The position numbers and the translations under genes are program-made. The notes beneath the pieces are model-generated. The model was not told where the DNA came from and made no database searches. It worked only from the letters and a program-made list of their open reading frames with translations. Of a stretch of DNA of 64,000 nt, positions 54,004 through 62,534 are shown one piece after another. Source of the stretch: JANXLS01 sp037129555. Its GTDB lineage: Bacteria > Planctomycetota > SZUA-567 > H5-PLA8. The first letter of the stretch is position 1, and the number at the start of each line of letters is the position of its first letter. The stretch is from assembly GCA_037129555.1 (NCBI GenBank), contig JBAXUS010000001.1, positions 1 through 64,000 of the forward strand. The letters are read 5' to 3'.

Positions 54004-54462
54004 TTAAACTAAAGGCGGTGCCCGTGATTGGGACTGCCTGAAATACTTGTCTTCAGGTGGGCAAAGGGTAGGTTCTGCGTGAAGCGTAGTATGAACAGCA
54101 ACATCCAGCACAACTAGAATGGCCACATGCGTTTCGTGGATCAATGCCGTATCATGGTGCTGAGTGTCATCATCATCCGACTCGACATACTCGCGAATAT
54201 GATCGCTCTCTGAATGCGGGATATGCCCCGACGTCGACGCGCATCGGATACACAACGAACCGCGCGAATGGACCGGGCACACCCCATCCCGAGTATGTTC
54301 TTCGATGAGCAGATGAATCGGTGTATAAAACGCCGTAATCGCAAATGCGACCAATGAAACGACCGCCGTCAGTTTGATCGCCGACGTGTGCAGTCTGAAG
54401 GGATGGGTGTTGTCTTGTAGTCGATTCACGATACCCACCTGTCCTTTCCACGAACGTGACAT
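54004..54462 (-). CDS. Hypothetical single-TM, His/Asp-rich protein
   Basis: 152 residues from ATG 54462; an upstream TTG at 54471 is less likely. A short N-terminus leads to one TM helix (LTAVVSLVAFAITAFYTP, ~30-50). A His/Asp/Glu-rich extracytoplasmic part follows (CPVHSRGSLCIRC, HIPHSESDHIREY, DDDDTQHHDTALIHETH), then CPPEDKYFRQSQSRAPP. His and Cys clusters suggest metal binding. Such TM proteins with a C-terminal RAPP-type end are common hypotheticals. Function unknown. Location next to the cytochrome cluster may be meaningful. Confidence 0.5.
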   Translation of the reverse strand: MSRSWKGQVGIVNRLQDNTHPFRLHTSAIKLTAVVSLVAFAITAFYTPIHLLIEEHTRDGVCPVHSRGSLCIRCASTSGHIPHSESDHIREYVESDDDDTQHHDTALIHETHVAILVVLDVAVHTTLHAEPTLCPPEDKYFRQSQSRAPPLV

Positions 54463-54679
54463 TATAAACAACGCAAATCAAATACCAGCACCATAGTATT
54501 TCTATAACATTTAATGTAAAATTGGCTCTAATCAATACCGTTCACGTGAACCACGTTTCTCTTCCATTACTATTGTGACCCCATATGGACGCATCAACTT
54601 ACCGCTATTTTAAAAATACTGCACAATAAGTGAAATAATTTTTAAAATGGTTGCGTCATATTCAGTAGGTCGGTGTAGC

Positions 54680-55726
54680 TCAACGCTTGTGACACATCAA
54701 ACAACTGCCCCCATCGTCCTGGTGCGGCAACATTTTCAAGCCAAAATGACAATCCCGGCACGTGCTGTCCTTCGCCGTCTTGTGAACATCATTCGCCGGT
54801 AATTTCGCAGCCGTATTATGCGAATTCGTATTCTTGTGACACGTCACGCACCCTTCCTGTTTCAACGGGAAATGGCATTGCGTGCAATGCGTCCCCGAGA
54901 AATTTCCCTTGTGGCTCTGCGGAGCAATCGTCTGATGGCAGCGCATGCACGAGTCTTCCGTATGGCAGAATTTGCACTGCGCCCGGTCCGCGTCCGCATT
55001 GATTCCATGCCCGCGTTCGCGCCAGAAATTCGTGTGGCTCGTCGGTGGATTCTCCTTATGGCACGCGTTGCAACTCTGCTGCGTGTGGCACAAATCGCAA
55101 CTCGCCGGTGAATCCTTCTGCACGAATCCGATTTCCCGTCCATGCAACTGCTTCCAATTCAGCTCGTGATTCTCCGGCTTCCACTGTTTATCGATGACCG
55201 TGTGACACACCAAACACCCATTCGCCGCATTCTCCGCGACGTGTGATTTCACATGGCAGACGATGCACTCCTTCATCGTCACGCGCAGCTTCGCCGTCAA
55301 CGTCGTCGCGGCCTCGACTCCTTTATGACACGTCTGGCATTGAACCTTCGCGTCCACATGCGTCTTATGCGAAAACATGATCGTGTCCGGAGCCACCGTC
55401 TTCGGCTCCGTAATGTGCGACCACTCCACTTTCCCATCGACCACATAACTGCTGACGCGCCGTTCCGGCGGCTTCTTTTCGTCCAACCCTTTATGGCACT
55501 TGTCGCAACTTTTGATCGTCGGCATCCCAGCGTGATCTTCCTTCGCCGCCGTCTTGTGGCAACTCGTACACTTCATTTGCTCTTTGACGTGAGCCTTGTG
55601 ATTGAACGGCAATCGCTTCCCGGCAAGTGCGTCCGCGATGCGCTTCTCATCGCACCCCGTCATAGGCAGCAACGCCAACACCAAGGCGATGATCCCCACT
55701 CCAGTTATATAGACCCGCTTGCTCAC
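54680..55726 (-). CDS. Multihaem lipoprotein cytochrome, 13 haem motifs
   Basis: 348 residues from GTG 55726 (gagggg upstream). A lipoprotein signal ends LPMTGC; the +2 residue is Asp. Thirteen CxxCH motifs are visible (CTSCH, CDKCH, CQTCH, CIVCH, CLVCH, CDLCH, CNACH, CKFCH, CMRCH, CTQCH, CVTCH, CRDCH, CLMCH), with many extra His as distal ligands. It belongs to decahaem-like electron carriers. It lies downstream of a beta-barrel gene on the same strand (60 bases, with a palindrome between), the gene order of porin-cytochrome conduits. Electron transfer is inferred. Confidence 0.85.
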   Translation of the reverse strand: MSKRVYITGVGIIALVLALLPMTGCDEKRIADALAGKRLPFNHKAHVKEQMKCTSCHKTAAKEDHAGMPTIKSCDKCHKGLDEKKPPERRVSSYVVDGKVEWSHITEPKTVAPDTIMFSHKTHVDAKVQCQTCHKGVEAATTLTAKLRVTMKECIVCHVKSHVAENAANGCLVCHTVIDKQWKPENHELNWKQLHGREIGFVQKDSPASCDLCHTQQSCNACHKENPPTSHTNFWRERGHGINADADRAQCKFCHTEDSCMRCHQTIAPQSHKGNFSGTHCTQCHFPLKQEGCVTCHKNTNSHNTAAKLPANDVHKTAKDSTCRDCHFGLKMLPHQDDGGSCLMCHKR

Positions 55727-55744
55727 AAAACCCCTCTTTTAGTG

Positions 55745-55765
55745 GCACGGGCTTTTAGCCCGTGC
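55745..55765. repeat. GCACGGGC palindrome between barrel and cytochrome genes
   Basis: gcacgggcttttagcccgtgc, a perfect 9-bp stem with a 3-base loop. Its sequence is typical of intergenic palindromes in this group; it could lower read-through or stabilise the mRNA. Confidence 0.55.
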
Positions 55766-55786
55766 GTCAAACTCACGCTCTCGCGC

Positions 55787-57394
55787 TTAAAAATCAAACT
55801 TAAACTGCAACGTCGCCGTATGGTAATTGATCCCACGAGCCTGCTCGAAATTATACCTCGCATCCAACGACGCCCATTTCGTCGGCTTCCAACGTTGCCT
55901 TAAATAATACGACCGCACATCATCGCGCTCGACCGCCGAAAAGAAATCGTATTTGTACAACGCGTAATCCGTCCCCGCTGTCGTTTCCATCCCCTTCTTC
56001 CATTTATACGACGCCTCCGCGCCCACTTGCGTCGTGTCCGGAGCGCTCCCCAATCCGTTCCAGCGCGACGCCGTCAGACTCAAACACAACCCCTTCTTCA
56101 ACGCGTCGCGCGTCTGCAACGTAAAATAAAAGCGATCAAATTCGCGATTGAATTGCCGCGCCTCAGCGCCGTCGATCAGCCGACGCGACGTCGCATTAAA
56201 ATCCGTTTGCAGCCACGGCAACCACGTTTTCGTCACCGTCACATTCCCCGTTTGATACGGATCCAATCCGCGCAACGTCTCAAAATACGGATCGAACTCC
56301 GTCACAAATTGTGTCTGCGGACGGAACCAAATCGAGTAACTCCCCGACACCTGCAACCCGCACGGAGCATTGCTGTACGTCGCCCGGACTTGAGCATCAC
56401 GCGCCATGCCATCGACCACGCTCAAATGCCCGTTCACCCGAATGTTCGGGTCCTTGAATTTTTGCCAGAATGAAATCGACATCAAATCATCCGACCGCAC
56501 GCCCGAATTCGGTTTCAAACCCTGATACAACGGATCGGTCGATGACGGCTTCCAATCCGTAAAATCATCGTTGATATGAATGTAATCAAACCGCAGTTTC
56601 AAACTCTCCCACGGCTGCGACTCCGCCGACATTCCCGTCAACCAGTCGCCATGAGCGCTCGGTTCGAAATGATGAATCGGCACACCCACATAGAAGGAGA
56701 GCTGCAAATTTGCGAGTTCCTCATGCACCTTCGTGTCCACGCGCACACCATCAAACTGCAGAATTTCCGGCGTGTCATAATTCCACTGCCGCCCGATTCG
56801 CAGCAGCTCCAGCCCCGGCACTTTATTCAAATCCACATACGCCGAATACACGCGCGCATTCACCGGCGAATTGTACGTGTCGAGCAGTCCCGAAAATAAA
56901 TCCGACCGCCGACCTTTACCATGCTTGTTCAAATTCTCATTCACGCTCGCGTCAAAATGAGCCGTCGCCATGTCCCGCGCTTTTTCGCCGTAATCGACCG
57001 TGACATACTGCGAAATATCATCGTCCCGCTCGCCGCCACCCGTTCGCAACCGATACTTGTTTAAAATCGTCCCGGTCACCGGCGCGTGAAAAAACTTCTC
57101 GCCCAACGACTGATACTCCACCGCGCGCTCATTCCGCTTCGTAATTTCCTCAGGCGTAGGCACCGGAGGCGGTGGAATCTCCCCCGTCGGGTCCGGCACT
57201 TCCACCTTCTTCTCTTCGCCCAAAGGGTCCTTCTTCTTCGGCTTAGGCTTCGGCTCGTCCTCAGCCGCTTTCGGCTTCTCGCCATCCGCAGGCTTGACCG
57301 CAGGTTCCTCAGCAATCAAACACGACGAAGCCACAAGCAACGCCAACACCGCAGCCTGAGCCCAACGCGAAAAAATTGCAAACGGAATCGTCAA
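55787..57394 (-). CDS. Outer-membrane beta-barrel protein, porin-like
   Basis: 535 residues, start TTG 57394 (no ATG near the signal peptide; aggg upstream). A signal peptide leads to a Lys/Pro/Glu-rich linker (~30-95). A long alternating aromatic/polar region follows, ending ATLQFKFDF with a C-terminal Phe, as in outer-membrane barrels. Recognisable strand-like pieces include VNARVYSAYVDLNKV and SLDARYNFEQARG. It is on the same strand as and just upstream of the 13-haem lipoprotein. It could be the porin sheath of an electron conduit. Family unconfirmed. Confidence 0.7.
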   Translation of the reverse strand: MTIPFAIFSRWAQAAVLALLVASSCLIAEEPAVKPADGEKPKAAEDEPKPKPKKKDPLGEEKKVEVPDPTGEIPPPPVPTPEEITKRNERAVEYQSLGEKFFHAPVTGTILNKYRLRTGGGERDDDISQYVTVDYGEKARDMATAHFDASVNENLNKHGKGRRSDLFSGLLDTYNSPVNARVYSAYVDLNKVPGLELLRIGRQWNYDTPEILQFDGVRVDTKVHEELANLQLSFYVGVPIHHFEPSAHGDWLTGMSAESQPWESLKLRFDYIHINDDFTDWKPSSTDPLYQGLKPNSGVRSDDLMSISFWQKFKDPNIRVNGHLSVVDGMARDAQVRATYSNAPCGLQVSGSYSIWFRPQTQFVTEFDPYFETLRGLDPYQTGNVTVTKTWLPWLQTDFNATSRRLIDGAEARQFNREFDRFYFTLQTRDALKKGLCLSLTASRWNGLGSAPDTTQVGAEASYKWKKGMETTAGTDYALYKYDFFSAVERDDVRSYYLRQRWKPTKWASLDARYNFEQARGINYHTATLQFKFDF

Positions 57395-57798
57395 ACGATA
57401 TTCACCCTGTCGGTACTCGTCCTATTGACTAATCAATATTAATTGCAGCAAACTTTAAACCATAATATTACATTGACTATCCTATCGTTCTTTTCGCCCG
57501 CCCTCAAGCAGAAAACACTAACAATCAAAACATTTTTACGTTCTTAAATATGATAACAAGATTGTCATGTATAAGAATGAATCTGACCCATGCCCTGAGT
57601 ATGCTATTGAGAATCATTCGCAGTCTGCCATTCCACCTGTGCAGCCGAAATCTTTAAAATAGTTAATTCAGAACTTGGATTGATGAAAATATAAGGTATG
57701 CTGATCTTGTAGAAGATGGATATGTGATGCGCAAGTTTCCTATAGTAAAGTGGGTTTCGTAGCCGTAACGAGTCAGCTATCTCCAAGGACACATCCTC
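57395..57798. promoter_or_regulatory. Divergent promoter region of the cytochrome cluster
   Basis: A ~400-base AT-rich gap between divergent beta-barrel and 8-haem genes. No gene is convincing. It should carry the control elements for both sides; I could not identify a specific operator. Confidence 0.4.
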
Positions 57799-59886
57799 GT
57801 GCTCCCGAACAAGTACTATTTCAATATTTTCGTCAGCATTTTACTCGCGGTACCGTTGTGTGGGTTCTTCGCATTCCAGACCTCCGCCGTCATCGGCACC
57901 CACGCAGCCAAACGCGTCGGCGTCAAAGGCATCGTCACCGACAGCCACAACCGCCCCGTCGCCGGAGCCAAAGTCTACCTCATCGAATCGTCGCTCCTCG
58001 ACACAACATCGCCCATGACCGCCGTCGGCATCCTCAATGGCACCACCGAAGCATTCGACGAACCGCTCGAAGACATCGTCCGCAATCCTGCACGAGCCGC
58101 ACTTTTGCCTCAAGCCACGACCACCAAAAACGGCCGCTTCTCAATTCCCAGAATCTTCACCGCATCCAAATACTACACCTTCGTCCAACCCGCCGTATCC
58201 GACACCGAACACCTTCCCGGTGGCGACCTCAGCCGCTATTCATTCTACCCCAACGCCCTCACGCGCAGCGGCCTGCACATCCACATGAGTTGGCGCCCAC
58301 CCGACAGCGCTACCTACATCGGCACCTCCAGTTGCTACAGTTGCCACTTATTCCAAGACTACAGTAAACACGCACATCAATTAGGCATCCAAGTCCCCGG
58401 CCAACGCACCGCCCATCAAGACACCTCGCGCTTCCCCACATGGGACGAATTCCTGACCTCGTACTTCGCCGAAGCAACCAGTTATACAGATAGCGGTGTT
58501 AAAGTACTATATTATGAAGACTATAACGCAGCTGCCAGTTTTGATAAATTTAAAGTCTATCAAGATATCTCAGGCGGTGGCACAGTCTATTTAAAAGCCT
58601 ATCTCTGGAAAACAGGCACCGCTTATAAAGTCACGCTGGAAAACCAGCTCAATCCCAACGACGCGCCGCTGACTCTCAACGTTAAACTCACCTATGGCGG
58701 AGCGTTCTACCGGCAGCTCTTATTAGTCGATGCCCCGGGCCGCAACGGACGCTATCCGTTCCTTCAATACCAAGGACTCACCGATCAACGCTCATCAGGC
58801 GACGATACCTACTACGACACAACCCGCCACGTTTTCCGCGACTACGGCGGTGCCACCTTTTTCTCCGCCGGATTAGACAACACATTCGGAACAGCAGACG
58901 ACGTGCTCACTCTTCCGCCCGTCACTGAAACCTTCGAAGGCCAGTGCGCGTCCTGCCATTTCACCGGCGTGCAACTCTACAAAGACAGCGCCACACACGA
59001 ACTCATGGCCACCGCCGTCCCCGACGACAACGGAGCCTACTCCCCCGATAACAGCGGTATCCCTCAGGAAGTCAACGTGGGTTGCGAATCCTGCCACGGC
59101 CCAGGTTCCAAACATCGCGAAGAATCATTCCGCGAGGGCCCTATTTTCGGACCCAAACGCAAGCTCGGCTCCAATATTGTTCAACCAGCCTACTTAAGTA
59201 ATGATCGGGCTAGCGGCATCTGCGGCCAATGCCACGAACAAGTAACCGGTAAAAGCCAATTAGGTGCTCGCGAAATACCCTTGGACTCCAACGAGCAATT
59301 CCCTCGCCCCGGTATCAGCCGCGCTGAATTCCTGACCAAGCACACAACACGAAAAAGCTTTGCATTAAATCAACTCTGGCCCGACCAAACGCATCCCTAT
59401 GATCACCGCTCACAGTACTCAACCTGGCTGAAGAGTAAACATGCTCGCAATGACCGTATATTAGTAGCCTGCGATGATTGCCATAATTCGCACGGTGATA
59501 GTACGTTTATTCGTGGCTTAACAGATAATCCGAAGGATTCAAACAGCCGCTTATGTCAACGCTGTCATGCAATCGATGTAACATCTCACAGCACCGAGCG
59601 CGCTCAAGACCCCATGCTTGGAAAAGCCATGAAATGCGTGGATTGCCACATGGCCCGCACAGCCCGAAGCGGGGCGGGGAACCAGGGTTTGCGCTACGCC
59701 GAGCCCACCGGAAACGCGACCGATGCAGACTTCCTCTATTGGGAAAACGACCTGGTCTCTCACGTTATGGACGTGCCACGCAAGACCGCCGTCGCCGGAG
59801 TCCAGCGTGGCGCGGCCATGCCCGTGCCTTACTATAAATCGTGTGGCTCCTGTCATCTCAACACACCAGTACCCACTAAACCGTAA
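57799..59886 (+). CDS. Exported octahaem cytochrome with carboxypeptidase-regulatory-like N-domain
   Basis: 695 residues from GTG 57799 (aagga upstream). A signal peptide or N-terminal anchor (NIFVSILLAVPLCGFFAF) is followed by a ~90-residue beta domain (VKGIVTDSHNRPVAGAKVYLIE). Eight CxxCH sites follow (CYSCH, CASCH, CESCH, CGQCH, CDDCH, CQRCH, CVDCH, CGSCH), several in the CESCHGPGSKHREE style of c554-type cytochromes. Codon use is AT-richer around 58490-58620 and 59160-59620 than in flanking parts. It is probably a periplasmic or surface electron carrier. Confidence 0.83.
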   Translation: MLPNKYYFNIFVSILLAVPLCGFFAFQTSAVIGTHAAKRVGVKGIVTDSHNRPVAGAKVYLIESSLLDTTSPMTAVGILNGTTEAFDEPLEDIVRNPARAALLPQATTTKNGRFSIPRIFTASKYYTFVQPAVSDTEHLPGGDLSRYSFYPNALTRSGLHIHMSWRPPDSATYIGTSSCYSCHLFQDYSKHAHQLGIQVPGQRTAHQDTSRFPTWDEFLTSYFAEATSYTDSGVKVLYYEDYNAAASFDKFKVYQDISGGGTVYLKAYLWKTGTAYKVTLENQLNPNDAPLTLNVKLTYGGAFYRQLLLVDAPGRNGRYPFLQYQGLTDQRSSGDDTYYDTTRHVFRDYGGATFFSAGLDNTFGTADDVLTLPPVTETFEGQCASCHFTGVQLYKDSATHELMATAVPDDNGAYSPDNSGIPQEVNVGCESCHGPGSKHREESFREGPIFGPKRKLGSNIVQPAYLSNDRASGICGQCHEQVTGKSQLGAREIPLDSNEQFPRPGISRAEFLTKHTTRKSFALNQLWPDQTHPYDHRSQYSTWLKSKHARNDRILVACDDCHNSHGDSTFIRGLTDNPKDSNSRLCQRCHAIDVTSHSTERAQDPMLGKAMKCVDCHMARTARSGAGNQGLRYAEPTGNATDADFLYWENDLVSHVMDVPRKTAVAGVQRGAAMPVPYYKSCGSCHLNTPVPTKP

Positions 59887-60011
59887 TCGTTATGAAGTAG
59901 GTAGTACGGCATTAAATGTGCTTGTATCAATTCAGTGCGCGGACGTATTATGGGTGCACACGTGCGAAGCAATTATAGACTATTGTATTCTATTCAAAAA
60001 GGAGACCTGCC

Positions 60012-60644
60012 ATGCGTAATCCTCATTATGCGATTGCTTTATTTAGTGTATGTATCAGCAGTCTATTTAGTCAAGCCAGCGACCTCGAATTTCGCGGCGT
60101 CGCATCCTGCCGAAAATGCCATCTGGCTACCAGCAGTGGCAACCAATATGAGAAGTGGGTCGAGTCTGCGCACAGCAGTGCGTATCAAACATTAACAACG
60201 GCAGAATCATTTAAGATCGCCAAAGCCAAAAACATTGCCGACCCCACCAAATCAGCTGACTGCTTGCGCTGCCACGTGACCGCCTTCGACGTCCCCGCCA
60301 CAAAGAAAGGCAAAGCCTTTGATGTAACCTTGGGCGTCCAATGCGAATCTTGCCACGGTGCCGGCTCCAAGCACGTTGAAGAACGCTTGGACGGCGATTC
60401 AGGCGACGAAGACAAAGCCCTCGTCCTCCCCAAAGGCGAAATCATTACCTCACCCGGAGCCGACAGTTGCCGAGCGTGTCACAACAAAGACTCGCCGACC
60501 TACAAGCCATTCGCCTATAATAAATTCATGCCCATGATCGGCCACATGGATCCGCGCAAGAAACGCCCGGCGGATTACATGCAAAAGCTCCCCGCCGATC
60601 CCAAAGACGATCCCGCCGCCGTCGCTCCTAAGAAGAAAGAATAG
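60012..60644 (+). CDS. Tetrahaem cytochrome c554-like protein
   Basis: 210 residues; aaggag precedes ATG 60012. A signal peptide (HYAIALFSVCISSLFSQA) is followed by four CxxCH (CRKCH, CLRCH, CESCH, CRACH). The layout VASCRKCH...YEKWVESAHSSAYQTL and VQCESCHGAGSKHVEE matches the c554/c-prime family. The Pro/Lys-rich C-terminus (DDPAAVAPKKKE) is disordered. Follows the octahaem gene by 125 bases and probably shares its transcript. It may shuttle electrons from the inner membrane. Confidence 0.87.
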   Translation: MRNPHYAIALFSVCISSLFSQASDLEFRGVASCRKCHLATSSGNQYEKWVESAHSSAYQTLTTAESFKIAKAKNIADPTKSADCLRCHVTAFDVPATKKGKAFDVTLGVQCESCHGAGSKHVEERLDGDSGDEDKALVLPKGEIITSPGADSCRACHNKDSPTYKPFAYNKFMPMIGHMDPRKKRPADYMQKLPADPKDDPAAVAPKKKE

Positions 60645-60725
60645 AAACTCTCACTGTCTGTCGCGAGTAGATGGTTCGGTCTGATAGAATACGAATTTCT
60701 CGTGTGACAGACACTGGCAGTCTTA

Positions 60726-60803
60726 GATGTTGCTTGCCACCACCTTCAGGTGGTGGTTGTCGATAGCTATTCAAACTCAAGCCAGCTTCAGCTGGCTTGC
60801 GCG
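60726..60803. repeat. CCACCACCTTCAGGTGGTGG repeat, copy 2
   Basis: Same composite as 42420-42497: gatgttgcttg, the 20-bp palindrome, then gccagcttcagctggc and ttgcgcg. The two copies differ at a few bases, with matching changes inside the second palindrome that preserve pairing. Confidence 0.65.
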
Positions 60804-60907
60804 TTGCATGGTTAGGTTGCTCCCCAATTATCCCTCACTCGACTCCCGGCCACTTTTAGCTACAGTACCTCTCAATTCATCGGTTTCATTGAGCGGAAAA
60901 ATCAATC

Positions 60908-62041
60908 ATGCAAGCACTCACGTCGGACGTCATCGTCATCGGTGGCGGAGCAATGGGCACAGCGACAGTGTTTGAACTCGCCAAGCGCGGGGCGACGGTG
61001 CGGCTCTTCGAACAGTTCGCCATCGGCCACGACCTCGGCTCCAGTCACGGCTATTCGCGCATCATCCGCCGCGCCTATTACGAGCATCCGGATTACGTGC
61101 CGTTTGTGGACCGCGCCTATGAATTGTGGCGCGAGTTGGAAAAAAACGTCGGCGAGCGACTGCTCGAAATCACCGGGATCATCGAAATGGGCGGGCCGGG
61201 AAGCCCGCTCTTGAAAGGCTCGCTGGCCAGTTGTACCGAGCACTCAATTCCTCACGAGCTTCTCGACGCTCAACAGATTTCAGCCCGCTTCCCGCAATTC
61301 GCGGTGCCCTCATGGATGCGCGGCGTCTGGCAAAAAGACGCCGGAATTCTCGCCGTCGAACGCTGCATCCTGGCGTTCCGTCTCGCAGCTAAAAATGCCG
61401 GGGCACAACTGCATGAAGAAGAAGAAGTCTTAACCATCGAACCGCATGCGGGTGGCGTCACAGTCCGAACGCGCAAAGGCAGTTATTCAGCGGCGAAAGC
61501 AGTCGTCTGCGCCGGATCGTGGGCCGGGAAAGTACTAGCGGATTTGAATCTCCCGCTCTGCGTCACACGCCAAGCGCTGGGATTTTTTACGCCGAAAAAA
61601 CGAGCCCTGTTCGAACTCGGAACCTTCCCGCTGTTCTTGATGGAACTCTACGGCCACAGCTTCTACGGCTTCCCATTTTTCGGCGTCGATTGCATGAAAG
61701 TCGCGAGCCACTCGCACGGCAAAATGGTCACGCCCGAAACGGTGGACCGGCAGTTCAACTCCGCCGACGAAGCGGAGCTGCGCGATTTTCTCGACGCACA
61801 CATTCCCGACGCGGCAGGGCGCTTGAATTTCGGAAAAATATGCCTCTACACCAACACGCCCGACGGACATTTCATCCTCGACGCCCACCCGAATCATCCA
61901 AGCATATTGATCGCCGCCGGATTCAGCGGCCACGGATTCAAATTCGCGAGCGTCGTCGGTGAGACGATGGCCGAATTGTGCTCGGACGGAAAAACACGGC
62001 ACAAAATCAGCCTGTTTTCGTTGAGTCGATTTTCCAAATAA
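60908..62041 (+). CDS. Sarcosine-oxidase-type FAD amine oxidase (MSOX family)
   Basis: 377 residues. GxGxxG Rossmann motif DVIVIGGGAMGTATVFELAKRG, SSHGYSRIIRRAYYEHPDYVPF typical of monomeric sarcosine/N-methyl-tryptophan oxidases, and Cys312 in KICLYTNTPDGHFILD, the expected covalent flavin attachment. The C-terminal GFSGHGFKFA motif is intact. It oxidises an N-methyl amino acid or similar secondary amine, releasing peroxide; substrate not known. Followed by a terminator. Confidence 0.88.
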   Translation: MQALTSDVIVIGGGAMGTATVFELAKRGATVRLFEQFAIGHDLGSSHGYSRIIRRAYYEHPDYVPFVDRAYELWRELEKNVGERLLEITGIIEMGGPGSPLLKGSLASCTEHSIPHELLDAQQISARFPQFAVPSWMRGVWQKDAGILAVERCILAFRLAAKNAGAQLHEEEEVLTIEPHAGGVTVRTRKGSYSAAKAVVCAGSWAGKVLADLNLPLCVTRQALGFFTPKKRALFELGTFPLFLMELYGHSFYGFPFFGVDCMKVASHSHGKMVTPETVDRQFNSADEAELRDFLDAHIPDAAGRLNFGKICLYTNTPDGHFILDAHPNHPSILIAAGFSGHGFKFASVVGETMAELCSDGKTRHKISLFSLSRFSK

Positions 62042-62060
62042 GCATCGAAACGCACCCAAT

Positions 62061-62089
62061 AAAAAACGGCCCATACAGGCCGTTTTTTT
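62061..62089. terminator. Bidirectional terminator
   Basis: Five GC pairs (cggcc/ggccg) flanked by A6 and T7, loop catac-a. It serves the convergent oxidase and small basic protein genes. Confidence 0.85.
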
Positions 62090-62114
62090 ACATTCAGTGA
62101 ATGTCGAATTTGAG

Positions 62115-62411
62115 TTACTTCTTGGCGGCTGGCTTTGCAGCTGCGGCGGGAGCGGCTTTCGCTCCGGCTGCGGGCTTCGCGGCCGCGCCTTTGGCTGCCG
62201 GCGCTTCTTCGCCTTCCTTCTTGACGGCTTTCTTTTTGCCGACAACCTTGATGCTCTTCACTTTTCGAAGGCCCAAAACGCTGTTCTGTCCGTCGCGCCA
62301 ATTGCCGCCTTCTTCGAGAATCTTGATTCGTTCCGCGCGCGTCAACACGTTGCGATGTTTCGCCAGCGATCCGCCTGTGCGCAAGCTTTTATGTACTGAC
62401 ACTGTCTTCAC
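62115..62411 (-). CDS. PVC small basic protein with extra Ala/Lys/Pro tail
   Basis: 98 residues. The first ~58 match the conserved small basic protein of the PVC superphylum: VHKSLRTGGSLAKHRNVLTRAERI followed by ILEEGGNWRDGQNSVLGLRKVK. This protein is a known signature of Planctomycetes, Verrucomicrobia and Chlamydiae and is thought to bind nucleic acids or ribosomes. Here it has an added ~40-residue tail of AAKPAAGAKAAP-type repeats, reminiscent of histone-H1-like tails. The tail is the unusual part. Confidence 0.85.
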   Translation of the reverse strand: MKTVSVHKSLRTGGSLAKHRNVLTRAERIKILEEGGNWRDGQNSVLGLRKVKSIKVVGKKKAVKKEGEEAPAAKGAAAKPAAGAKAAPAAAAKPAAKK

Positions 62412-62534
62412 TCCTTGTTGGGACTGACGTCTAAAAAATAAAACCCACGCACATGTCAGGTCACGAGGGACAATTAATATAGCCGCACGCCTTCAAAGTA
62501 CAAGCGCTTAAACACATTCTTCGTCAAAATATTT

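Noticed and set aside
57604..57792. 62-residue minus-strand frame upstream of the octahaem gene
   Set aside because: AT-rich promoter region with no ribosome site and no recognisable features.
54680..60644. Hydroxylamine oxidoreductase or nitrite reductase locus
   Set aside because: No HAO-type Tyr crosslink motif, no CxxCK and no NrfA pattern; haem layouts fit generic electron carriers instead.
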